The notes below the pieces were generated by a model that did no database searches, had not been told where the DNA came from, and was given only the letters and a program-made list of their open reading frames with translations. A stretch of DNA of 64,000 nt. It comes from Perca fluviatilis (Eukaryota > Chordata > Actinopteri > Perciformes > Percidae). The stretch is taken from NCBI RefSeq assembly GCF_010015445.1, contig NC_053126.1:15502669-15566668 (forward strand), in the 5' to 3' direction. Below are positions 1 through 13,400 of the stretch, piece by piece; position 1 is the stretch's first letter, and each line of letters begins with the position of its first letter. A program made the translations under genes and the position numbers.

Positions 1-2432
<2,432 letters not shown>

Positions 2433-3244
2433 TCTGCCAGACTTCTACCCACTCACAGTGTCTTTGTTGCAAAGGCTACCGTTACCGTTATGTGTTATGA
2501 GTTATGAAGCTAGACTGTATGAATCACTTAGCTAACGTTAGCTAGTATTAGCATTCAATAATGCATAGTAAAAGGAACGGATCTGGATGAAGAACTAGCT
2601 AGTTTACGGAACGACGGAATTCAATCTACTTATAGCTACGATTCGGACTTGGTCTTGAGGATATTGATGTGAAGAATGACGCAAAGTGAAAACAATTTCA
2701 CTCATAAAACCGAGGCACTAGTCTATGTTTTGATGCGCTGGTGCTGTAACTAACTGTGTGCTCGCGCCCCGCCCAGGTACGGTAAGCCAGAAGGTTGATA
2801 CGTATGGCTGGAGACGAAAGGGCATGAATAGGCAAAAGCGAATGAATAGGAAAGAGAAAGCGCTTTTGTTTTTTATTCTGGTAAAAGCTTGAAAAAATAA
2901 TTAGAACAAGGCTAGTTGAAAACAAACTCAGTTATGCTGGAAACTAAGAATGTAATAATATGCTATCGCTATTCAACAAAAACTAGCACAGCGGATTGTC
3001 AATTTATATATTCTACTGGGGAAATTTCAAATCCACAAAGCTAATTTCTCAAAGTCTCGGACGGCATTTGAAACTTTTAGATTGAATTCAGGAAATATTT
3101 TGAGTCTATACATTTTAAAAGTCTTTTTTATATAGTTGCTAGATTGATGGTAATAGCCTATACATTTATTGAATTGAAGTGGATAAAAAGTAAAGAAAAG
3201 TAAGTTTAGGCCAACTTACAAGTTTGAGGTAGCCTACTTTACTT

Positions 3245-3570
3245 AACTATCGTTTTATAATAATAATACATTTTATAATATAGCCCTTTTCATAGTACTC
3301 AAAGACACTTTACAATAAAACCAGCACATTAAAACAAGCATATTAAAATCAAGTAAAACAATAAAACCAGAAACTATAGGCCTACAGTAGATGAAATGCG
3401 ATATTATTTAGGTTGTAGGCTAATCTAAAGAGGTAAGTTTTGATCAGTGACATGAATGTGTCCATATGTGTATAGGATAGAGCTTCTCTATCACTCTGGG
3501 TAGGGAGTTCCAGAGGGAGGATGCTGCGACGGTGAAAGCTCTGTCACCCCATGTTGGGGGTTTTATGCTA
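3245..3570. repeat. Interspersed repeat fragment, teleost type
   Basis: The phrase TCAAAGACACTTTACAATAA and the following text about a front-to-back 'gagttccagagggaggatgctgcgacggtgaaagctctgt' style segment resemble a dispersed fish repeat I recognise from other fish DNA. Borders are approximate and I cannot name the family with certainty. Confidence 0.4.
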
Positions 3571-4983
3571 CTTAATTCTGCTCCACTACAGTTCAGAGGG
3601 AAATATTTTATTTATTTGACAGCTAGTTTTCTGATCAAAATTTTACAAACAAAACATGTGATCAGTACGCTATATAAAATATGATGTTTCTGTGTGATTA
3701 GATTAAACTACTCAAAGGTATACAGTATAAAAGCATTTAAAATTAGCTCCACCGAGACCAGCTATAACATTTAATAGTACTGTTTATGTCAATCCATCAA
3801 TAATAATGGTCCAGTAATATAATAATATAATGCTGAAAGGACCCATTCTGACAAATAATTATACTTGTAATACTTTGAGTACATTTTGCTGATAATACTT
3901 TTGTACTTTGATTTCAGTGACCTTTTGAATGCAGAACTTACTTGTAGTATGTCTATATTGTGGTACCTATACTTTTAAGTAAATTATTTAAATACTTCTT
4001 CCACCACTAAAAGTTGCCAAGCGTTTGTTACGATGCATTGCAGAGCTGTAAATTACTGGTTCAATGGCACAGCCTGTACCATTGTGATATGTAATTTCAA
4101 GTCAAGTTCATAAAAGATTGTGATTAACACATTAATGCATAACAAAAACATGGGTGCATCAAAAGCTGAGAGAAGCAGTTCTGAATATGTTCTAATAAAC
4201 TGCAAATAGTAGAATATAAAACATAAACATAATTATACACATATAAGCAAAGTAGCAACACAAATTAAGACAAATAGGTTCGTATGTGTATGTTTATGTT
4301 ACTAAGTTGCATGTGAGGGAAGGTATACAACAACCTGGGGGAAGAAGCTTTTGTTAATTCTGGGGCAGGGGGTCAAACAGTGAGAAAGAGGGGTGGAGAG
4401 TTCTTTATGATGATGAAAGTCTTACAGTCTGATTTATTACTCTTTTCATACCAGATACATAACAAATACAGCAGGTCAGGACAAACACTTTGGTTCATTC
4501 CAGGATTTATTGTTGGCTAAGCAGAGGATATTAAATATATAGGATTCATAAATGCAGCAACATTTTGTATGTGTATGTAGTGTTTTAGTCTGCGTGACAT
4601 CAATAGTTAGGCTATGGTGTAGATAAAAGTATAAAGTAATGCATTCACTGGGAAAATCCGATGTCATTTGCACAGCAGTACAATTCAGTCGGATGCTGGT
4701 TAAATGCAGGCAATGAAAATGTGTAAGGTTTTGATGCATACCAAAGCATACTCAGCTTCAGACCAATTTGTTCTTCTAACTGACAAGCAAGCCTGATAAA
4801 GAATATCCATAACACATTGCTTGCTCTTCCACATGCAGAAAATGTTTAAAAACAAGTTTTAAGTTGGTCCAGACCTGAGGTTTTGGTTTGTGGTAAGCCT
4901 TTTTTTTTAAACAGTATTGCATGTTAAGGTTTATGTTTGTAGGCAACCTACACAGAAGTCAGTGTAGAAAATACTGAATTTAA

Positions 4984-5061
<78 letters not shown>
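4984..5061. repeat. (TA)n microsatellite
   Basis: About 78 bp of almost pure TA dinucleotide with one interruption near 4999. It lies about 270 bp downstream of the fn3krp stop codon. Confidence 0.97.
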
Positions 5062-5063
<2 letters not shown>

Positions 5064-5331
5064 GTTCAAACACAGAATTTCAGATAGTAACTGAAAGATG
5101 TGGATTTTGGAAGCAGGTTGGTGTAGGTAGAGCAGACAGGGTAGAAATATTTTGTTATGTTGATTCTGTATTGTCTACACAATATAACATACATTACAAT
5201 GTTATAGTATTATGTTTAGTCTCTTCAACAATTAGCCATATTATTTTGGTCAATTAACATCTGTCAATATATACATATATTTGGTTTTAGTTTAAGATTG
5301 TTAAGCTTTCTACAAGTAAATGTGAGTGCAA

Positions 5332-7124
5332 TTATTTCAGTAGGTTCTTCATAATACTTATTGAAGAGCCCCTGTAGCCACCACCAAAGTGGTTCCAGTG
5401 ATTCAGATAGTGGAAGAGTTGGTAAAGCTGGTTTCTCTTTGCAAAGCCTGGTGCTTGAGGAATCTTGTCATGGTAAGCAGAGTAAAAAGAGCTGTTGAAG
5501 CCACCAAACATCCCTGCAATACCCAGCTCATACTCTGAATGGCCATAGAAGGAGGCTGGGTCAAAGATGACTGGGCCCATCGTACACTGTGCTACGTTGC
5601 CTCCCCATAGGTCTCCATGGAGGAGAGCAGGAACAATCTCTACATCTTTGAAAAACTGAGGGATCTTCAGCTGTAAATAACAGACACAATATATAAGTTA
5701 CACTGCAATATCATTGATACAATCATAAGGATCTGTGTAAAATAGGTTTTATTTCTGATGGGGTCAAAGGGGGGTGGGAGGTGCACCTGTAGCTGGGCCC
5801 ATAATTCTATAGCTTCCCTGTCTCCATAAGATTTCTCCACCATGTTAAGCTGGTGCTGCAGCCTCTGCTGGGAGTAAAATGTCACCCAGTCATCCTGCCA
5901 CTCATTTTCCTGGGGAGGTAAGGGAAAAACATTAATGCAGTAAAGACAACTGTAACATCTCAAAGACTTAGAGACTACATACATGTTGGCCTACATACAA
6001 ATGTACTACCTCTTAAAGACTAAAACACAGTCCAGTCTTGCCTAGTATACAGATACAAACCTGTGGTAGATATCCACAGCATGTAGGTACACTGAAGCCA
6101 AATTTTTCAACAACAGCCACCTCCGACTGTCCAGCTCCTTTTCCTGTGTACAGTTATGTAGTATATCTTAAATAATCAGCAATAAACTCTAATTTAAAAT
6201 TTGAGAGTTAACGGTTATTCAGTGTAGTAATGGCATAGAATGAGCAATGTTTTTGTGCATTTGTCCACATTTGCGTGTACAAGTAGCATACAAAAGGTAC
6301 TAAAGTGAGGTTAAGGTTAATTACCCACTGTCTGGTGCTCTTTATTAAATGTTTCCAACTGTCTCTTGTTGTGAACATGCAGATCTGCCAGCTGCTCTCC
6401 TAGGTGCTTTGAGTACCTACACATTGGATTTGGAAATAATGCATTTTATTAAATAAAAAAATAAATAAAAAACTACATACTATATTTTACTTACTATAAA
6501 CTGAACACTACTATATTTTCACGCTGCCCTCATTTCTACGGACACAGTTCGAAACAAATTGTATAAGAGAGCTCTTACTTGGTAAGACCTCTCATGTCCA
6601 GGTGTTCCATTACAAATACACATCCTCCTGTGTCAAGCTCAACCACCTTCACAGGCTTGGGGACTTTTACAGTTTCTGTCTTTAAAATGGCTTCCAAACT
6701 GGCCATCTCACCATCAAACATCAATTTGGCCTGAAACAAACAAAAAAAGAGGATTTTTGGCTGGTGACTAGTGCAGAAGCACAGACCTACACTAATTTGC
6801 ATCACACGAAATAAATAATTAGATTGTTTTCCATTTCGTAATGTGTGCACAAAGTTCAGTGGCAATTGTACTATCTGGCTTTCAGATGGTGTAGCTAGCT
6901 AGCGGGTACATATGGTCAGCCAAACACCAACTAAATGCATGCCACTATAATTAATTAAAATCTAAAAGTTAATGATAACATACCTCGCTCTTGTGATTTA
7001 TCTTCACAAACACTCTCCCAGTGTCGGTATCATAACTCTGGCCCTCGCTGATACATCCACCACCTGAGTGACCGGTTGACTTCAGCATGGCTGTTCCCAA
7101 CTCTTTCTTTAACTTACCTTCCAT
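5332..7124 (-). CDS. fn3krp: Fructosamine/ketosamine-3-kinase (FN3KRP type), complete, 309 aa
   Basis: This cytosolic kinase phosphorylates ketosamines on glycated proteins so that the sugar adduct falls off (protein deglycation). Six exons join in frame: 7124-6984, 6730-6579, 6416-6325, 6143-6061, 5909-5787 and 5670-5332. The total is 930 nt or 309 residues, exactly the vertebrate FN3K/FN3KRP length. Visible motifs are the Gly-rich loop [10 protein letters not shown] with its conserved cysteine (about residue 24), the ATP-lysine segment GRVFVKI, hinge [12 protein letters not shown], catalytic loop [10 protein letters not shown], metal-binding [10 protein letters not shown] and C-terminal [15 protein letters not shown]. 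The start codon is the only one fitting the family. The call of FN3KRP over FN3K rests on overall wording (for example the C-terminal YRGSS block); a single fish FN3K-family gene could carry either name. It is divergent from arl16, 472 bp away. Confidence 0.92.
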
Positions 7125-7596
7125 GGTTATTTCCCACAGCTAATTTTAGTGGAATTATAGCATGGATGTATAGAATTACAGTAGTACTAATACTAACAAC
7201 GCAGTGCCAGAAGTTTAGGGGGCGTTTTGACTATTTCCGTTGTGTGAACCAACAAGGAATCTACTCAGGGACGGTCATCTTGTTTTTCTTCCGTTGGTGG
7301 AATGGTAACCAATCAGGATCAAGACTGAAATGACGGATTTCTACTTCGTCCTATCACCAAAGTTCACAGCGACGTATCATGGTCACGTGAGCGTCTCCAT
7401 GACGCCGCATGAAGCTACCAGAGAATGTCTAACAAGGGGAGAAACTTCCACTCTCTGGACAATTCCGGGTTGGTACAATGGGGCTAATAGGGAGTGAGAT
7501 AGGGAGTGAACAGGCTCTCCATAGACAGGCTCTGAAGCTAATTTGGCTAGCTACATGCTACCACTCTCTTTGCTATGCTTCTGCTGGAAAACTGAA
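7125..7596. promoter_or_regulatory. Shared head-to-head promoter region fn3krp / arl16
   Basis: Only 472 bp separate the two start codons, so both transcripts must begin in this interval. It contains GTCACGTGA at 7382-7390, a palindromic E-box that fits USF/MITF/TFEB (CLEAR-type) factors, and an AACCAATCAG CCAAT-type box near 7307. No TATA box was seen. Actual use of these sites is inference. Confidence 0.6.
7382..7390. promoter_or_regulatory. Palindromic E-box / CLEAR-like site GTCACGTGA
   Basis: A full CACGTG core with symmetric TCACGTGA context in the fn3krp/arl16 intergenic promoter, about 207 bp upstream of the arl16 start codon. Known binders of this motif are USF and the MiT/TFE family. 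Occupancy cannot be read from sequence. Confidence 0.5.
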
Positions 7597-9040
7597 ATGA
7601 GCAACAATGACGTTTGTCTGCTTCTAGGAGCAACTGGCGTCGGAAAAACGTTGTTGATGAAACGTCTACAAAATATCCTTTTAGCCCAGATGAATGTTTT
7701 GAACTACAACTCGGAAAAAAAAACGTTATTATACAGTACTGTTAAAATTGTTGTGTAGCTAGCTAGCTAGCTAGCTAATAGTTAGTTAGTTAGTTAGTTA
7801 GCTAGCTAGCTAATTTAGCCTGATAAGCTACTGTAGAAGCTAACGTTAGTAGTAGCCGTTAACTAGTTAAAAAATACATATGCAATAACTTATATAATAT
7901 CTTAGCTAGTATTATATATGGCCACTGATATCGGTCGATACCTTCATGTAATTCTTCACCAGTTTGAGTACAATACAGTTGCAAAACAATATTTGTAGAC
8001 ATGCGTATGAGTTTAATAAGTGGCATGGTACCAAAGGAAATAGTATTTCACAATGTTTTAATTTACATACCCTTAGAAAAACACTTTAATAACTGACCAA
8101 ACATATAATATAAACAGTTTAAATATTATATAAAACTAATTGTAATATTATATTAAACTATCTTTTGCCTTTGAAGCTGATGAACTGTCTCTATGTGGAT
8201 ATTTTTCCTGACACGTTTACAGCTTAGCTTGCAAGGATCAGGTGAACTGGGGGAACCGTCTCTTACTCTACCTACAGTAAGTCATGTTATAATGTGGTCC
8301 TAATAAGGTCAGTTTTGATGTTTTGATCCCTGTCTCCAATCTTTTCAAATTTCCACAGGTAGGAACCAACCTGACTGACCTGACACTAAATAAGAAGAAG
8401 AAGGTTACATTAAGAGAGCTTGGAGGCTGCATGGGCCCTATATGGCCTAGTTACTTCAAAGACTGCGCCTCTGTCATTGTATGTTTTTTTGTATACATGC
8501 TGCATGTATTTGCAACATTTGATGGAGATAAACAAACTGATTGTTGGAATTATTTGAGTAAATGTGTCGTTCTTTGTGTTTTCTCTTAGTTCATGGTGGA
8601 CTCAGCCAACATTGCTCAGATATCCTCCTCCTGTATCCAGCTGCTGTCAGTACTCTCTGCTGAGCCTCTGCACAGTGCCTCTGTTCTTATTCTGTTCAAC
8701 AAGAGGTGACACTCACATACACATACAGTCCCTACATCGACTTGCCATACCTGCAAGATGTCAGTGTCAGAAGGTTGAATACAATATGTAGGCTATCTAA
8801 TATCATAATTTGGTCTCTTGGTGAAAGCCATTCATGCCATTGTGTATTTTGTTTTTCTTTCCACCCTTTTCCAGAGACATGCCTTGCACTATGAGTCTCA
8901 TAGAGATAAAGTCGCTGTTCAGAATGGATGACATCATAGCATCTGCGACACAGCCAATCACATCACTGGAACTCAGTGCCCGCTCTGGACAGGGACTTCA
9001 GGAGGTGCTGAGCTGGCTGGAGTCCATCATAGTCAAGTGA
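7597..9040 (+). CDS. arl16: ADP-ribosylation-factor-like GTPase 16, complete, 177 aa
   Basis: ARL16 is an atypical ARF-family GTPase linked to Golgi-to-cilium export of membrane proteins and, in human cells, to RIG-I inhibition. Five exons join in frame: 7597-7672, 8221-8276, 8359-8478, 8590-8705 and 8875-9040 (534 nt). Visible motifs are the P-loop GATGVGKT, VGTNLTD (switch I), ELGGCMGPIW (the altered G3 typical of ARL16), NKRD (G4) and LSARSGQG (G5). ARF-like N-terminal myristoylation sequence is absent, as known for ARL16. Intron 1 starts ATATCCTTTT and must end in AC at 8220 to keep the frame, so it looks like a U12-type AT-AC intron. An in-frame ATG at 7555 could add 14 residues; MSNNDVCLLLGATG was preferred because it starts close to the human short form. 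A possible poly(A) signal lies at 9739. Confidence 0.93.
7673..8220 (+). other. arl16: Predicted U12-type (minor spliceosome) AT-AC intron of arl16
   Basis: The 5' end reads ATATCCTTTT, a full match to the U12 AT-AC donor consensus. No GT donor that fits the family sequence is present there. The 3' end reads TTTTCCTGAC then ACGTTTAC, so a branch-site-like element (candidate A at 8211) sits 9 nt before the last intron base. Ending at AC gives CAA AAG CTT, in frame with the next exon. Ending two bases later at AG would give an immediate TAG stop. Confidence 0.85.
7755..7813. repeat. TAGC / TTAG tetranucleotide repeat inside arl16 intron 1
   Basis: Runs of TAGC, then GTTA, then TAGC again form a compound tetranucleotide microsatellite. 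The related GCTAACGTTAG motif follows at about 7840. Confidence 0.9.
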
Positions 9041-10496
9041 ACCATCATACATTTGTTCCTTATGAAGTGATGCTTCTCTCACAGGACTTTGAATGATGAC
9101 TTCAAGCCTTTTGGCATGAGATGGCAGTATCCTCAGTGAGCAAAGAGTGTTTACACACATTTTTTAAGAGCATTTAATGATGTGTTTAGTGTTGGCCCCA
9201 CTGAAAAATTAGATATATTAGCTATGCCATGGCAGGATGGAATGATTGTATTGTTGACCATTGTAACATTTGTTAAATCAACACTACTGTAGGGTCTTGC
9301 CTTCAGTTAACAATTGTTTATACTGGTCACTTTTACAAATTCATCTCTGTACAGATGAATATTGAACTGCTGGGATTCATGACTGACTGTAGTTTGATTC
9401 TCATGCTACTCTAAGTAAGCACTAGTTTTGTTATATAACAAAATTAGCTATTGCAATTCAGTTTGAATTACCGGTTAAGTGTGACAAAATAGATTTGTCA
9501 GAGTAGTTATTGTAAGTGATGCAGCATAGTGGTAATAAGTCTCTACCAGCAGGGGGCATAAAGTGCACAACAGATACTGTAACTGGTACTGGGGTGTGCC
9601 TGGGTTGTGATGATTTCATATAAATGTATTGATATCACAGGAAATGAGAAAATACAAAACAATAAAACCAACTGAGGATGAAGCAATGTTCCAATTATAC
9701 CCTTATATTTGATGAAAGTAATTGGTTCACAAGCAATGAATAAAACTCATGATTCATACATTTTCTAATGTTGCCTTGCTTGTAGCAAATGCTAAAGCAC
9801 TTCCAGTCCTCCCAAACTGTAATTTAATTCAGTTAACCCCAGCAATTGATTTTACTGTAGTAAAATCATGTACACACTGGTGTTGCTCATCAGTTTAGGT
9901 CTAACAAAAGCTCCACAACGTTAACCGTGATGATGCAGCAACATTTCAAGAATCAACATGTCTCTAACTCTTGTCTCTTATCAATAATCTATTTTTTATA
10001 TTTGTATATGGTAGCAGCAGTAGCCAGCTAAGCCAATCACACAAACAGGTGAGTGAGCAGGAGACTTGTTGACTACTTGAAAAGCCGTAATCCATTTGCC
10101 TGGTAACTGTGGCTAAGTAAAGTGACAACAAAATTTTATCGAACTGTGCTTTTGTGTACGTTTTCTTTCCTGAATTAAATCCGCAATAGGTTATGGTCTT
10201 AAAGAAGGTTTACATGACACTATTTGTTACTAATACAAAGGTGTTATCTCTTTTAAACCCTGTTATTGCATTCATGACAAGATGATCAGGACAGATTGTT
10301 GCAGTGAAGAGCAGAACCAGCTTGCATCAATCTAAGGGTTACTGTATTATAACACAATATAAAAACAGCTAAGAATAGGGTTTTCATACATGTCCTTTGG
10401 GCTGAAGTTCAGTCTGCGGTTAGAGTTATATTTCAAGAGCATAACCTAAAGGCATTCCCCTTTTTTCTTAGATATTTTCTCCAGTTTAGTTCATCC
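9041..10496. other. Intergenic region between convergent arl16 and epn3
   Basis: Both genes end facing this stretch, so it should hold their 3' untranslated sequences. AATAAA occurs at 9739-9744 on the plus strand, plausible for arl16. No ORF of interest and no clear repeat were seen. Confidence 0.6.
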
Positions 10497-13400
10497 TTAC
10501 AAGAAAGGGTTCTGACTGTTCTGTGCAGCCTGTGATCCGTCAGTGCTGGCTGAAGAGAAGGGCAACAAGGGCTCAGGGAGGTTCCCTGGCAGGCCCAGAC
10601 CAGGCTGGGTGGGGTGAGTATGTGACAAAGGGAGGCTGGCAGGCTGGTGGCTCATAGGCAGGGGCAAGGAAGCACTGTATGGAAGAGAAGTGCCCTGGAG
10701 AGCGGTGAAGCTGGAGCCCATTTGATTCAGAGTTAGTTTGGGCTGCTCAGTTTGGAATGGATTGTTGGGTGAAGGAGCACTGAGGCCTAAACAGAAAGGA
10801 AAAAAACTATTAGGTTTGTGTTAACAAGTTAGTGAACTTAGATTTATCAACACAGAACTGATAAATGTAAAGTTGCAGCTATCAAAGCACACACTTTCAT
10901 GGTCAAAATGAGTGTTGCATATACAGTTCAGCCAATAATACAATAAATACCTGATAGGAAGGGGTTCATGGTCTTGGCTGGAGGATTTACTGGAATCAAC
11001 CTTTCCAGGTCTACCAAAGAAGCTGCTGTGGGGCCCAGGAAGGCCTCAGGTGTCCGGCATGTACGAGGGCTGGGGGCAGCCAGGCTTTCTCCAAGACGTG
11101 ACAGATCAAATGGCTCCGGACTGTCCTCCCTTCGCCCATTCACATTCACCTGACCTCCATCCATGGCCTCATCAAACAAATCCCCATCTAGCAGCAGAAA
11201 AAGAGAGAGTTCTGACATTGCAACTGTGTAGGATACACAGAACAACAATGAGAATAGTAAAATGAATGTAATGTATACCTGAGGGGCTTCCAGGTCGGAG
11301 AGAAGGTTCCCTCACGGCTCCCTTGAGTGCTGAGAATGGATCAACTCCTGAGGAAGCTATAAACATATCAAAATACAATTTAATTTTATTATTTGAATTA
11401 TGTCATTTTCAAATATATTTGTGGCTTTTCCTATGTATCTTTGGCTGAGCTGTACGAGTGCATGTATCACCTGTGTTTGCAGGGTAGGGCCATTCTCGGC
11501 CTGGGGCATTGAGGTTACTCTTCGGGTCATCCCAGGGGTCGACTGGGGGCTCCCATGGTGGAGGGGGGCTGTTGGAAGTTGGGGGTGCCATCCAAGGAAC
11601 ATCTACTCTCGAGGTGTTGGTGCTGCCTTCTTTAGTAAAAAACAAAAAAGGGGGGGGATTAGAGAGAAGCTCCTGTTCTATCAAGTGAGCAGAACAAATT
11701 GTATTGTAAACATGAAGAATGAGGTTTATTTCAAACTCTACACTGTATGGTATATCCCTGTGGGAAGAACAGCCACCTAAAATGAATCAGGCTGCAAATG
11801 TTTCTAAACAATGTACATTTTATGACCATAATTCACTACATAATATTTACAACGATGCTTGAACACTCCTGCTTTGGTCATGGTCAGCTAACTCAAGGCT
11901 CACCCAGGGAGTCCCAGGGGTCTGTGCTCCCGGGACAAGCAGCTGCCTGGTGTGTGGCATTATTCCATCGGTTGTCACTTGGAGGCTGATCTAAGGGCAA
12001 TGCAAAAACGTCTACCAGGTCCATGAAGGCGGTCTGACCACAAAAAACAAGAAAAAAATCTGTCATTTAATAGTTGAGATGTAAAACTTGATCAGACCCA
12101 ATAATCCTGGCCATCATTATCATAAGGCATTATAATTTTGCTCATTGGTCTTTAAATACATGTTCTCTGGGTTAGGGTTTAAGCATTAGAAAAACAACAG
12201 TACACTACAATGTACGGTTACATTTCATCACCCCCATTGAGATATTCCATACCCCAATATTTCATACCCCGCCTTTAGGCTCCATCGCACGTATGCTGTC
12301 CTCCATAGCCTGCTTGAGCATTGACTCGTCTCCTTGGCGACTGATTTGCTCCTGTCAACAGATACAGACATATGTATGCCTTTGGGCAGGACAGCTTCCG
12401 GCAAAATTTCCATATTGTTTCATCATTCTATATTTATGACTCATTGACTGCTCACAAGCACAAAAGCCAGCTTGTATTTTTCCTAGGCAACGTATGACCC
12501 GGAGGTAAATGAGTACAATGGACACAAACCAGAAAATTCTGTGGTCAAAGAGAGGCGAGAGCAGAGCATCTCTGTGATTTCGAACAGAGCAGCTCTTTTG
12601 TGGCATATTGAGAGAGGAAAAATGGGAGGAAAAAGACAATGATAGTGAGACAGGAATTGAGAGTTGGAGTAAAAAGGTTGCCAGAGATAATACAACAGTA
12701 TTCACAGAGTGATAGACTCATATAATATATCTAGTGCAGACTTTGAAGGAATTTAATAATGGAATTTATCACTATATTGACATGTATGATTCAAGTGAAT
12801 AATTTCCAGTGAGAAACATGCTGTCTTCACTTAGAGACTATTTTTTACAGAGTAGTACAGAGGAAACCAATGAGCTTGTGGTGGACAACCAGAGGTACAG
12901 GCTGGAACACAAAGTTGTAGCCATGACAGTAGACAATGTTTCAAATATGGATGTTGCTACAAAGAAGCTGCACATTCTAAAACATGTATGCTTCACACAC
13001 GTCTTCATCGTGGCAGCACAGAAGATCTTTACAATCACCACAGTTTCAAGGTGGGCACCCATGATTAGTGTCACCAAATTAGTATCCGACCAATTGTGAA
13101 ATACGGTCAGTCTCGGGTAAGTCTCCCCTTCTGTTCCTGACTTATGGCGTTGAATAATGGCCAGAAAAGTATTTTTGCAGAACATTATGATCTCACAGTC
13201 AAGTTGACCTTTGATCTTTTGGATATAAAATGTTATCACTTCATCATTTTATCCTATTACACGTGCATAAAATTCTGTCCTAATTAGCATATGAGTTATG
13301 TAAGTTATAGCCAAACAGGTGTTTTGTGAGGTCACCTTGACTTTTGCCCACTAAATTCTAATCAGTTCATCCCTAGGTCTAAGTGGACGTGTGTGCCAAA

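Larger units (their letters stand above)
2433..5331. other. Intergenic region between tbcd 5' end and fn3krp 3' end
   Basis: This holds the tbcd promoter side (a GCTAACGTTAGCTAG motif near 2530), an interspersed repeat at about 3245-3570, and a long TA microsatellite at 4984-5061. ORFs here are short, low-complexity and unlike any family I know, so no gene is called. Confidence 0.6.

Noticed and set aside
7555..7596. Longer arl16 start at 7555
   Set aside because: An in-frame ATG exists, but the added residues (MLPLSLLCFCWKTE) have no family match. It was kept only as an alternative.
11400..11780. 126-codon plus-strand frame
   Set aside because: It is the shadow of epn3 exon 7 on the minus strand, whose DPW-containing sequence and splice phases fit epsin.
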